Positions 22,616 to 33,591 of a stretch of 64,000 nt of DNA are shown piece after piece. The notes beneath the pieces are model-generated. The model was not told where the DNA came from. It saw only the letters and a list, made by a program, of their open reading frames with translations, and did not search any database. A program made the position numbers and the translations under genes. The stretch comes from Rhizophagus clarus (lineage: Eukaryota > Glomeromycota > Glomeromycetes > Glomerales > Glomeraceae). The stretch's first letter is position 1, and each line of letters begins with the position of its first letter. The DNA lies in NCBI GenBank assembly GCA_015698045.1, contig BLAL01000087.1, forward strand, positions 62,001 through 126,000, given 5' to 3'.

Positions 22616-23047
22616 AAAAGATGAGAAATTATGATAAAAATCAGAAAAAAATAGTATCAACTAATCAAATTAATAAATATGTTAATTTGGGTGGATTAAT
22701 AGATAACATATACTTTGGGAGAAATATATTGGATTTTATAGTATATGTGAACCTAGTTAGATAGAAAGAATTTATTTATAATAATTTTATTTATTTTTAT
22801 TTTATTTTTTACTTTAGATTATTTTCTTTATTTTGTCCAGTTTCTGGATGAGTAGTATTTTTATTCTTTCTTTTATTTATCATCTAACCTGGTTTAACAG
22901 ATAATTAATTTCTTAGAAATTTTTTATTAGTTAGGATAAACTAGAATTGTAGTCGTATATAGTTTCTTTATAAACTATAAGACCTAATCAGTTTTCCAAC
23001 ATGTACCTTAAAATCCTATTTTAAATAAAATTTGAATTGTTTACCAG

Positions 23048-23074
<27 letters not shown>
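22021..23074 (+). mobile_element. 5'-truncated LINE with 19-bp target-site duplication
   Basis: The 19-mer TGCAATATGCAATGCAATA stands just before the element (22002-22020) and again just after its 26-nt poly(A) tail (23049-23074), at 23075-23093. This is the signature of target-primed reverse transcription. The element carries only the C-terminal end of a reverse-transcriptase polyprotein followed by about 430 bp of 3' UTR. Confidence 0.85.
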
Positions 23075-23078
<4 letters not shown>

Positions 23079-23135
23079 ATATGCAATGCAATAGCAATGC
23101 AATAGCAATGCATATGCATATGCATATGCATATGG
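23075..23135. repeat. GCAATGCAATA / (GCATAT)n microsatellite
   Basis: After the LINE tail come repeats of (T)GCAATGCAATA and about four GCATAT units. Part of this tract is the insertion target of the LINE, as shown by the 19-bp duplication. Confidence 0.7.
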
Positions 23136-23399
23136 TTATTGCCATAGCGACAGTATATCTATCTATACGCTATTTTTTTAAAAAATAAAAGAAATGATTA
23201 TTTGTATTATGCTATATTGCATCTTTTGATATCATTAGAATAAAATTGCAAATTAAGCTCTCCTGTGCCACTTTTGTTGTTAATTATATTTAACCATCAA
23301 GTAAACGATTTTGCTGCAAAAAATTGATTTTGTCGATCATAACACAGGTAAAAAAAAAAAGCCGATCATTTAAAATAGTCACTATTAGTAAATTGTTTT

Positions 23400-26300
23400 A
23401 CAGTAAAAAAACTATTTTTTTTTGATCGTTTTTAATGAAAAAAACAAATGATTTTTTATATCATTTTTAATAAAAAAACGTTTTATTTTGCAAATAGTTT
23501 CAATAAGAAAAAAAAATTTTTTTTAATCATTTTTAATAAAAACGATTTTTAATCATTTGTTTTTTCTAATTATTTTTTAAATGATTTCCTTTTAGTCATT
23601 ATAATAAAAAACAATTCAATAGTTTTTAAAAATATTTATATGAAAAAATCGAGTTCAACGGCTTTTTTTAAAATCATTTTTAATTAAAAAGAACAAATTT
23701 TTCTTAATCATTTTCAATTAAAAACACATTTTTTTTAATTATTTTCAATTAAAGAAAAAAATTTCTTTTTTACAAATAAAAAAAAAATTCTGTTATTGAT
23801 TTTGACGGTAATAAAAAGTAGACCTTAACAATTTTCTTAAAATCATTTAATAGAAAATCTGATTTTAACGGGTTTTTAAAATAACTTTATTGATTTTTTA
23901 TTAATCGTTTAATAAAATAAACTCCAATAAAACATTAAAAGTACGGTTTAAAAACACTTTTTAACGTTATTTTAAAATGAAGTTTTTTTTTAAGCGGTTA
24001 ATTAAATCAAAAATGCTTTTTTTAAGCATTTAATTAAATCAAAACCGCTTTTTTTAAGCGGTTAATTAAATCAAAACCGCTTTTTTTAAGCGTTTAATTA
24101 AATCAAAAACACTTTTTTTTAAGCGTTTGATTAAAAAAAAAATGCTTTTTTTTAAGCGGTTAATTAAATCAAAAATGCTTTTTTTTAAGCGTTTAATTAA
24201 ATCAAAACCACTTTTTTTTAAGCGGTTAATTAAATCAAAACCATTTTTTTTTAAGCGTTTGATTAAATCAAAACCACTTTTTTTAAGCGTTTAATTAAAT
24301 CAAAACTGCTTTTTTTTAAGCGTTTAATTAAATCAAAACCGCTTTTTTTTAAGCGTTTAATTTTAAAAGAAACGTTAAAATAAAGTTTTTTTTAAGCAGC
24401 TTAATTAAAAAAGTTAAAAACCGCTTCTTTTAAGCAGCTTAATTTAAAAAACCACACATTTAATTTAAACGTTTCTTTTAAATTAAATGCATAAAAAAAA
24501 GCTTTTTCTTTTAATCAAACGCTTAAAAAAAAAGCGTTTTTTTAAACAAACGCTTAAAAAAGTGTTTTTTTAAAATTACACCTAACAAAAAAGGTTTTTT
24601 TTTTAATCAAACGTTTTAAAAAGGTGTTTTTTAATCAAACGCTTAAAAAAAGCGTTATTTTTTTAATTAAACGCCTAAAAAAAAGGCGATTTTTTTTAAT
24701 TAAACGCCTTAAAAAAAAGGCGATTCTTTTTAATTAAACGCCTTAAAAAAAAGGCGATTTTTTTTAATTAAACGCCTTAAAAAAAAGGCGATTTTTTTTA
24801 ATCAAATGCCTAAAGAAAAGGCGATTTTTTTAATCAAATGCCTAAAGAAAAGGCAAGTTTTTTTAATTAAATGCCTAAAAAAAGCATTTTTTTTAATCAA
24901 ACGCCTAAAGAAAAGGCATTGTTATTTATAATTAAACGCTTGAGAAAAAAGCGTATTTTTTTTTAATTAACCACTTAAAAAAAAGCGTTTTTTTTTTAAT
25001 CAAGCGCTTAAAAAAAAGCGTTTTTTTTTTAATCAAGCGCTTAAAAAAAAGCGTTTTTTTTTTAATCAAGCGCTTAAAAAAAAGCGTTTTTTTTTTAATC
25101 AAGCGCTTAAAAAAAAGCGTTTTTTTTTTAATCAAGCGCTTAAAAAAAAGCGTTTTTTTTTTAATCAAGCGCTTAAAAAAAAGCGTTTTTTTTTTAATCA
25201 AGCGCTTAAAAAAAAGCGTTTTTTTTTAATCAAGCGCTTAAAAAAAAGCGTTTTTTTTTAATCAAGCGCTTAAAAAAAAGCGTTTTTTTTTTAATCAAGC
25301 GCTTAAAAAAAAGCGTTTTTTTTTTAATCAAGCGCTTAAAAAAAAGCGTTTTTTTTTTAATCAAGCGCTTAAAAAAAAGCGTTTTTTTTTTAATCAAGCG
25401 CTTAAAAAAAAGCGTTTTTTTTTAATCAAGCGCTTAAAAAAAAGCGTTTTTTTTTAATCAAGCGCTTAAAAAAAAGCGTTTTTTTTTAATCAAGCGCTTA
25501 AAAAAAAGCGTTTTTTTTTAATAAGCGCTTAAAAAAAAGCGTTTTTTTTTAATAAGCGCTTAAAAAAAAGCGTTTTTTTTTAATAAGCGCTTAAAAAAAA
25601 GCGTTTTTTTTAATAAGCGCTTAAAAAAAAGCATTTTTTTTTAATCAAGCGCTTAAAAAAAAGCGTTTTTTTTTAATCAAGCGCTTAAAAAAAGCGTTTT
25701 TTTTTAATCAAGCGCTTAAAAAAAAGCGTTTTTTTTTAATCAAGCGCTTAAAAAAAAGCGTTTTTTTTTAATCAAGCGCTTAAAAAAAAGCGTTTTTTTT
25801 TAATCAAGCGCTTAAAAAAAAGCGTTTTTTTTTAATCAAGCGCTTAAAAAAAAGCGTTTTTTTTTAATCAAGCGCTTAAAAAAAAGCGTTTTTTTTTAAT
25901 CAAGCGCTTAAAAAAAAGCGTTTTTTTTTAATCAAGCGCTTAAAAAAAAGCGTTTTTTTTTAATCAAGCGCTTAAAAAAAAGCGTTTTTTTTTAATCAAG
26001 CGCTTAAAAAAAAGCGTTTTTTTTTAATCAAGCGCTTAAAAAAAAGCGTTTTTTTTTAATCAAGCGCTTAAAAAAAAGCGTTTTTTTTTAATCAAGCGCT
26101 TAAAAAAAAGCGTTTTTTTTTAATCAAGCGCTTAAAAAAAAGCGTTTTTTTTAATCAAGCGCTTAAAAAAAAGCGTTTTTTTTTAATCAAGCGCTTAAAA
26201 AAAGCGTTTTTTTTAATCAAGCGCTTAAAAAAAAGCGTTTTTTTTTAATCAAGCGCTTAAAAAAAAGCGTTTTTTTAATCAAGCGCTTAAAAAAAAGCGT

Positions 26301-27400
26301 TTTTTTAATCAAGCGCTTAAAAAAAAGCGTTTTTTTAATCAAGCGCTTAAAAAAAAGCATTTTTTTTTAATCAAGCGCTTAAAAAAAAGCATTTTTTTTT
26401 AATCAAGCGCTTAAAAAAAAGCATTTTTTTTTAATCAAGCGCTTAAAAAAAAGCATTTTTTTTTAATCAAGCGCTTAAAAAAAAGCATTTTTTTTTAATC
26501 AAGCGCTTAAAAAAAAGCATTTTTTTTAATCAAGCGCTTAAAAAAAAGCATTTTTTTTAATCAAGCGCTTAAAAAAAAGCATTTTTTTTAATCAAGCGCT
26601 TAAAAAAAAGCATTTTTTTTAATCAAGCGCTTAAAAAAAAGCATTTTTTTTAATCAAGCGCTTAAAAAAAAGCATTTTTTTTAATCAAGCGCTTAAAAAA
26701 AAGCATTTTTTTTAATCAAGCGCTTAAAAAAAAGCATTTTTTTTTAATCAAGCGCTTAAAAAAAAGCATTTTTTTTTAATCAAGCGCTTAAAAAAAAGCA
26801 TTTTTTTTTAATCAAGCGCTTAAAAAAAAGCATTTTTTTTTTAATCAAGCGCTTAAAAAAAGCGTTTTTTTTCAATCAAGCGCTTAAAAAAAGCGTTTTT
26901 TTTTCAATCAAGCGCTTAAAAAAAGCGGTTTCTTTTTTAATCAAACCCTTAAAAAAGGCACTTTTTCTGATTAAACCGCCTAAAAAAACGTTTTTTTTTT
27001 AATCAAACGCCTAAAGAAAAGGCATTTTTTTTAATCAAACACCTAAAGAAAAGGCATTTTTTTTAATCAAACGCCTAAAGAAAAGGCATTTTTTTAAATT
27101 AAACGCTTAAAAAAAAGCGTTTTCTTTTTAATCAAACGCTTAAAAAAAGCGTTTTCTTTTTAATCAAACGCTTAAAAAAAGCGTTTTCTTTTTAATCAAA
27201 CGCTTAAAAAAAGCGTTTTCTTTTTAATCAAACGCTTAAAAAAAGCGTTTTTTTTCAATTAAACGCTTGAGAAAAAAGCGTTGTTTTTTAATTAAACGAT
27301 TAAAAAAGCGTATTTTTTTTAATTAAGCGCTCAGAAAAAGCGCTTTTTCTGATTAAACACTTAAAAAAGCGTTTCTTTAATTAACGCCCAAAAAAAGGCA
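23400..27400. repeat. A/T-tract satellite array (31-33 bp units) with inverted left flank
   Basis: The core (about 24980-26930) is a run of roughly sixty near-identical units. Each reads AATCAAGCGCTT, A8, GCG, T8-9. Units are 31-33 bp, close to three helical turns, so A tracts recur in phase. To the right (26930-27400) and left (24490-24980) units are more diverged (AAACGCC, GGCG variants), the usual pattern of a satellite homogenised in its middle. From about 24457 leftward to 23960 units run in the opposite orientation (CGCTTTTTTTAAGCGGTTAATT), and 23400-23960 is a still weaker continuation. The 89-codon minus-strand frame (24932-25201, repeating K-R-L-I-K-K-K-T-L-F-F) is a 33-bp-period artefact. 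Function is unknown; a structural or heterochromatic role is possible. Confidence 0.9.
24457..24489. repeat. Hairpin at the satellite orientation switch
   Basis: CATTTAATTTAAA pairs perfectly with TTTAAATTAAATG across a 7-nt loop (13-bp stem, centre 24473). Satellite units point away from this dyad on both sides, so it marks the inversion centre of the array. Confidence 0.75.
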
Positions 27401-27416
27401 TTTTTTTGTAGTTATC

Positions 27417-27592
27417 GCCATTTTCAAAATGGTGTACGCTATTTATTCGTGATTGAATATTCGAATACCAATATTCGTCCGATTTTCATCCATGTTTTGT
27501 TCGGTTTTCATCCGGTTTTTGTCCGGTTTTCAGTTTTCTTTTTTTTTTTATTCAGATATATCTGCATACATCATTTTGAAAACAGCGATAAA
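27417..27592. repeat. Inverted-repeat insert in the satellite's right edge
   Basis: GTTATCGCCATTTTCAAAATGGTGT on the left matches, in inverse, CATCATTTTGAAAACAGCGATAA on the right. The interior (ATTCGTCCGATTTTCATCC and three GTTCGGTTTTCATCCGGTT-like repeats) is unlike the satellite. Satellite-like CGCCTAAAAAAAAGGCG resumes at about 27594. This suggests a short TIR element inserted into the array. Confidence 0.5.
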
Positions 27593-27671
27593 CGCCTAAA
27601 AAAAAGGCGTTTATAATTAATCAAACGCTTTAGCTTACTTTGCAATAAATATTTAAAATATATTTGTACTT

Positions 27672-27708
27672 GGGGGGACGAAGTCCCCCCGCAAACTGCA
27701 TATTCTAG
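27672..27708 (+). mobile_element. Helitron-like 3' terminus
   Basis: A perfect hairpin GGGGGGAC-GAA-GTCCCCCC (27672-27690) is followed after 14 nt by CTAG (27705-27708) and then T. A GC-rich hairpin shortly before CTRR, with insertion before T, is the Helitron 3'-end rule. No 5' TC end or Rep/helicase gene was found, so the extent is unknown; it could reach back into or across the satellite. Confidence 0.45.
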
Positions 27709-28194
27709 TTCCTATAATATAACCATAATATTCTATAACTGATAATTGTTTATGACGAAATAATACAAACCAGAAAATGAAAATGAAAGTTGGTAGCGAA
27801 AGTACTTCACGTAACACTAGATGCAAAACTACTAGAATTATAAGGTGCTAACCTCAAAACAAGTGTCAAGAAGAAATCAAAACAAAAATCTAAAAGTGGA
27901 GAAAAATGCTAAGTTGAATAAGGAGAAACATTCAAAGAAAAAAAAGCACAAGTAATAAAACATAAAATTCTCAACATAATATATAATAAATTTTTCTTAA
28001 AGTGTCTCATATTATTAATTTTCTTAATAATTATTAACAAATGAGATGTACAGTATTTCAAATTTGTATTTTAATTCTCACAAATAGAGATAAAGTTTTG
28101 GTGCATGATTAATTGCAAATATAAACAAAAAAATGATTGATAGATGTAGTGTAATATTTTGTAATTGTAAATATCGTATATACTATTAATGTTA
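27709..28194. other. Intergenic, possible coding remnant
   Basis: A plus-strand open stretch at about 27837-27955 ends in a Lys-rich tail (K-H-S-K-K-K-K-H-K) and starts after a CTAG that could be an acceptor. It is too short to identify. The rest is AT-rich and empty. Confidence 0.25.
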
Positions 28195-30194
28195 TTATAT
28201 AAAATAATTAATATTTATATTATTGTGAAAGTGAAATTCCTTAAATCTTATCATATATATAATTAATATTACTTCTTCAACAGATCTCCATAAGATGCGA
28301 TGAAAACCAACCACTAAAATAACAAATCCTTTTAGCTTATTAGGATTTGATTCAGTTATTCTGATACGCTTATCAAATACTCCTGAACTAGAATAACTAG
28401 CAGGTTTTCCTTTTGAGATTATATTTATATATGATTTCAATTGATTTATCCCATTATTTAATACTTCACTAATAGTAATTTGTTTTGTTTCTTTATGTTC
28501 ATTGGACCAATAAGTATATACCCTTTTTAATAAAGTATCTTCATCTTCTTTTTCAACAATTTTATCTAAATTTTCTAAATCATTTGCACCAAACTTAATT
28601 TTTTGATTTTTCATTAAATCAACTAATGAAATATACTTTAATTCTAAACTAATATTATTATCACCTGCTATTTCTTTCAATACAAAAATATCTGAATAGC
28701 CAAAACGACCAGATCCTTTTTGTTTTTTGCCATCCATTATTAATGAAAGTTCTGGGACACAATATTTTAATGGCAAAAGACTTTCAACAATTGCCTGAAG
28801 AACAGGTTCATCTGCAGAAAATAAAGACATTTGTGATCTTGATGATAAAAATGTTTTTAGAATTTTTATAAAGGGCATAATATCACCTGCAACAAGATTT
28901 TCATATGCTGAAGCAACAAGAAGACCATTATTAATAATCTGTCTATATACTAATTTATCCTTGTTTTGTTCAAAGATTTGGATCTGTTTTTTAAATAAAA
29001 TATCATCTGTATTAATATTATTATCTCTTACTCTTTTTAGTTCTCTTGTCTGTTTATCTTGAAGAATAGGTTTTTCATTCCATTTTTTATTAAATTCTAA
29101 TGTTTCACCTAAATGATATGTTTTACTTCTAATATCATCTGAATCAGTATCATTATCTCTTGCTCGTTTTTTTATTTGTCTATCATGATGAATAAGTTTT
29201 TCATTCCATTTTTTATTAAAGATGGATTCCAATACTTCACCTAAATGATATGCCTCACTTCCAACATCATTATATGTATAGCAATTGCGAAATATTAAAT
29301 GAATATCTTCTTCTAATTCTATGTATTTACTATTTTCTAATTTTGAATTTATAGTAACAAGATCCATTGGATGTTTAACAGCCTTATTTGTAATATTTTT
29401 TTCAATATATTTAAAGAATGGATTAGCATAAGATGTATTTTCAAGTTCATAAAGAATATTATAACAGAAATTTATATATTTAAAATCTTTATGAATATTT
29501 CGTGTTTTTTTTGGAAGAGATATGGATGTAGTAACAGCAGATACTAAATTTTCTTTTTCATATTCTTTGATGACTTCTTCCCAGAATGTTTGCAACTTGT
29601 TTGGATAACGTGAATGTTCTGTATATACCTGTAAGAATTAAACAGAGATTAGCAGTGTGCTTAATTTTTTATTTAGTGATTAAAGAAGGTACATAGCCAA
29701 TTCCTCCTCCAGAATTAGCAGACTTTATCAACAACAAAGCTAGGGCGCCTGAGTTGAGAGCTTGGGCTGGTTACCAAGGGTGTCAAAACAGTAGTTCTCC
29801 TTAAGTGACCACGATGAGTATTAGGAGTTACCCATACTTTGCAAAATAAAAATCAAATCACACCTTTTTTTTTAGTTCAGTAAAAGCATTTGGTTCTAAT
29901 ATTTCCTTGGCTACACTCAAAAATCGATTATACCAAGTAATGTTGAAGTTTTGCCACTTGACTAATGTTAATGGAGAATTAGTTAATGAAGTCAGTGAAG
30001 CAATAATGGCATCTCGGTTAAGATTTAAAAACCCTTTGTAAGTCCAATTATTTTTTGATTCACTTAAGTAAGAAACAAGAGCTAATAATAATTAAAGAAA
30101 GTTTACTATTAGAAGTGGAATGAACTTTTGCCAAGTTTTTCACAATTTTCTTACCTTCATATCCAATATAGTTTTCAGTTGTTGTATTCATCAT
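28195..30194 (-). CDS. Bromodomain + PD-(D/E)XK nuclease-like protein (three exons)
   Basis: Minus-strand model: exons 30194-30155, 30081-29864 and 29628-28195, giving 563 residues. Both introns keep the frame. Intron 1 is 73 nt (GTAAG...TTAG); intron 2 is 235 nt with donor GTGTGA and acceptor TTACAG. Residues about 137-229 form a bromodomain: H-P-M-D-L-V-T-I-N-S-K-L, then D-I-H-L-I-F-R-N-C-Y-T-Y-N with the acetyl-lysine-binding Asn, and Y-H-L-G-E-V-L-E. The end of this domain is duplicated in tandem (a Y-H-L-G-E-x-L-E...F-N-K-K-W-N-E-K segment appears twice, about residues 214 and 258). The C-terminal half resembles the PD-(D/E)XK superfamily found in many Rhizophagus proteins: G-Y-S-D-I-F-V-L with Asp about 399 and E-L-K-Y with Glu about 415 and Lys about 417. 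Nuclease activity and chromatin targeting are inferences. ATG 30194 is followed at once by a second ATG. Confidence 0.7.
29697..29804 (+). other. GC-richer open island inside the bromodomain gene's intron 2
   Basis: A 36-codon plus-strand frame, preceded by ACATAG, has balanced protein-like composition (P-I-P-P-P-E-L-A-D-F-I-N-N-K, then A-W-A-G-Y-Q-G-C) and clearly higher GC than its surroundings. It is antisense to the host gene. It may be a piece of a mobile element or of a relic exon. I do not recognise it. Confidence 0.3.
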
Positions 30195-32199
30195 TAGTTC
30201 ATTAACTCATTAACTTACAAAAGAAAAAATAATACAAAAAAAGTAAAAGTATTTATAAAAAAAAAGGAATGAAATATATACAAAAAAAATGACATGACTC
30301 GGACTGACACACAAATGTGCAAAAATTATGCATTAGCTTTTGTCAGTCCTGTCAGCCCAACTCACTGTTATGAAAATGATAAATCTAATATAAACAAATG
30401 TTATTAAATAAACATAGCTCACATTTAATGTAATATTGTAATAATTTACAGAATAAATTAATGATAGAGATTAGAGAAAATAAATATCATAATGAATTTT
30501 TATGTGCTATGTATAAAAATTTTGTATACACCGTATATGTACAAATCGATCTTTGTGTAAGGTCGTAACATGCTAATATTTATATTTGAACATTTTTTTT
30601 TTTTTAATAAAAAAAGAACTTTAATATTGGGACCGACGTAATAAATATTAATTATGAATTATTAATGAATAATTATGGTTCAGAAACATCGACGGTTCAT
30701 CATAATCAGTCAGAGTAACTTACTTACATATTAAACTAGCCGTTGACCCGTTGCTCTGCAACGGCAAAATATGCATCTTTAAAATGGCACGACATACGTA
30801 GTCTAACACGTGTACAATTCAGTAATAACAGATAGTTGCACATGTATAAATAAGTATTCTAAACGTTACAGTAACACACGTATAAATTAGTAGTCTAAAC
30901 GTTACAGTTACACACGAAAACAATTATTATATTAGAGATATGAGTCAATATTTCAGTCAAGTAATTTTTTTGTCTAACATTCATAAATTTAACATCATAA
31001 TGAAAATCTTGTCAGATGTAAGAAATATGACTTGGACCAACACATTAACGGGAATAATCTTGAACCATATTATTAGTCGTGATCATAATTAATCAAAGTT
31101 AAGTCCTTTTACATAATTGTATGATTCAATGGAGGTTTTATAGATGTTAAATTGGTAAGAAACACTAAATTAAACTAACTTATATTATTCTCGAAAACTT
31201 GCTCACGAATTTAAATAATTTAACGGAATACTTATCATTACGCTTCGATTTCTTCTTAGTCGAAAATTTCTTATTTTTCGAGGATTATTCTGGTTCACGG
31301 CTTGCGACTTCGCTTTCTTGTTTGACTTCCTAGACTCCTTTTCACGTATTGACGATCATTCCCTATGGAAATCTTTTTTTGTCTTGATTGAATAACGTAA
31401 GACAACGATACAATGTATCCTCGATATTAAAAGACAACTTCAGCACAAATTGCACATTGGCAAATCAAATTTTTCGAAGTAATTCTTTGATTCATATCTT
31501 ATTTCTATTATTTTTAAGAATTAGTTAGATGAGGATAATGTGAATGTGACCCAACTGCTCAATTAGAATTAATTATCTGAGAGTAGTTTATCGGAATAAA
31601 TTTATCCTTTATTGGAAGGAGGCTTAACTGGTATCCGTCACGCAATTAACATTTTCAATTAATTATCCAATGTAATTATGCAACAAATTACTTTTCAAAA
31701 TAATTATCCGGAAATCACATTTTATTAATAAAAAAAAACTTAACTTCGTCATTTCAATAAAAAGTAAATCTTATGAATGTCATTGATAAAAGAAATACCA
31801 TTATGTACATGTAGCTATTCTGGAAGACCTAGTAAAAAGATATTTACGTTCTCTCGGTTTGATATTGCCATAAGGATGTAATTTTAATGATTTTACAGTA
31901 GATGATATTAGCCTAGATGTCAGCACACGTGTTTAAAACATTCCATGTCTGCTTAAATTAAAAATTATTATTATTATATTATTATTAGTATTATTAGTTA
32001 TTTTATTCATGTTAATTTATTTAGTTATTAAAAATAAAACATACAATATTTTTATGATCATTTAAATACTTTAAATATCAACGTGATTAATATATATATA
32101 TACAGTATGTAAATGCTCATATAGAGCTTTGAATATAAAGACTTGACTTTTATTTTATTTTATTTATGCTAAAAGAATAGTAATTGAGTACATGAATAA
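30195..32199. other. Intergenic
   Basis: No gene, apart from the Helitron-like end at 30736-30764. A 16-bp (GACTGACA...TGTCAGTC) inverted pair lies at about 30302-30343. Two copies of a TATAAAT(A/T)AGTA...CTAAACGTTACAGTAACACAC unit (about 38 bp) occupy 30843-30920. A Lys/Arg-rich minus-strand stretch at about 31230-31350 could be an eroded coding tail but is not identifiable. Confidence 0.4.
30736..30764 (-). mobile_element. Helitron-like 3' terminus, minus strand
   Basis: On the minus strand the sequence reads GCCGTTGC-AGA-GCAACGG, a hairpin, then about 10 nt, then CTAG followed by T. This is the same layout as at 27672-27708. The GTTGC...GCAAC hairpin next to CTAG is a pattern I know from Helitron 3' ends. 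The element would extend to higher coordinates; its 5' end was not found. Confidence 0.45.
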
Positions 32200-33300
32200 A
32201 CCCACGAATAACTAATAAGATCCCTATGGATATCGTCAACCCACCTAAAGGGCAAGCCTATTCTTCGAGGAAAACGAAACTGCCCGGAGTGAAGTGGAGA
32301 GTGGAAATCTCATATCCCCGAAGAGAGAGAGAAAATCAAAAACAAAATAGAGATTAATAATCATCTTTATTTCATCAACAGTGGAACCTCCAGGATTTCC
32401 GCTCCAGGCTTTTTACTGGATGCGCCTTGTCTTAGCGTTTGACAGTTCTTCTTCGACTTGATGGAGTAAAAGGAGGAGGTGGTAACTGATTTGATGCTAT
32501 CGAATCACTTGATTCTTTTGTCAGGGCCGTTCCAACGTTGGTCTTCTCTGGTTGGCTAGGGGGAGAGACACGTTCCCAATGTACTATATTCTTGTTTGTT
32601 CCACATAGGTCTTGTCCAGAGCGTGAATGATATTTTCAAAATTTTCGAAACAACCACTTTATCCCTTTCGCTGTTGTAGAGTTTGACAGAGTGCTCTTCT
32701 ACAAAGAAACATTCTCTACTTCTGTTTCGGAGTTGTGCGTTGAGTAAGCATCTGCAGGAGGGTTATGGACCAATAATTTAAACTTTTCACGCTCTTTTCT
32801 TTGTTTTAAAGTCCATTTACCAGGAAACCAGCGTATCGCAGGTCCTTGTTCCAACCTGCAAGAGTAAACGAGTTTAACGCTATGACTGTACGAACGGTCT
32901 GATATTTGTGTTTTGATCGAAATACTCTTCGTTATCCCCAGGCCGTTAATTCATTGAGAATACTTCGGTATGTCGCGGATATTCGGTCCGGAATAATATA
33001 ATTTTTTGGGAACGGACTTAATTTAGCCGATTTTTTTGTTAGTTTTGGCGTTCATGCTTATCTTTTGTTTTGATTAGGGGTATGATCGACCTTCTTTGTT
33101 TTCGTCCGTGTTGGTTGGCTACCAGAATTAGCCTGAGCCACGATCGGAATTTCCGAAGAGGGAGAGTGGTGGATTTTAATTGGTGTTCAGATCGGTTTGT
33201 TTATGCAGTCATGTGATTCTTCTTCCAGCCGCTTGGAGGAGAAACATCGTTGATCTTTAATACAAAAGCCTCAGTCACCTTCAAATTTTTGTATTAGGCG
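32200..33300 (-). pseudogene. Relic of a retroelement ORF1-like (gag/RRM-type) protein
   Basis: This is an island of higher GC in AT-rich DNA. On the minus strand, from about 33010 down to a stop at about 32437, I can read pieces such as Y-R-S-I-L-N-E-L-T-A-W-G, H-K-Y-Q-T-V-R and A-I-R-W-F-P-G-K-W-T-L-K-Q-R-K-E-R-E-K-F, and a Pro/Ser-rich tail P-P-P-P-F-T-P-S-S-R-R-R. They lie in at least two frames with several in-frame stops. These phrases match a repeated Glomeromycotina protein I associate with the first ORF of non-LTR retroelements; this is recall, not a search. Below the stop lies a 3'-UTR-like stretch ending in a (TAAAA)n-like tail at about 32143-32165. It is clearly broken. Confidence 0.55.
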
Positions 33301-33591
33301 AGGCTTGACCATCATAGCCTTTAGTAAGTAAACCATGATTAGGAAAGATTTTCAGAGCAATATATACTGTACATGTTTATAAGAAACTTTTGCGCAACGA
33401 GTTCGTTTCTGACTCGCTTATATTTTGGTTTGAACTCGCCGTTTTTACTGGATCATGTATTTGAATTTTTACTTGGAAAAGTATGATTTGCAGGTGATTC
33501 ATAATGTAAATTATGTCGTGCAACATGTTACATATAAACGCTATTTATATAATAATTGCCATATTTTTTGACCTAAAAAAAAAGGAAAAAA

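Noticed and set aside
24932..25201. Minus-strand 89-codon frame repeating K-R-L-I-K-K-K-T-L-F-F
   Set aside because: It is produced by the 33-bp period of the satellite; the frame breaks where units are 31-32 bp.
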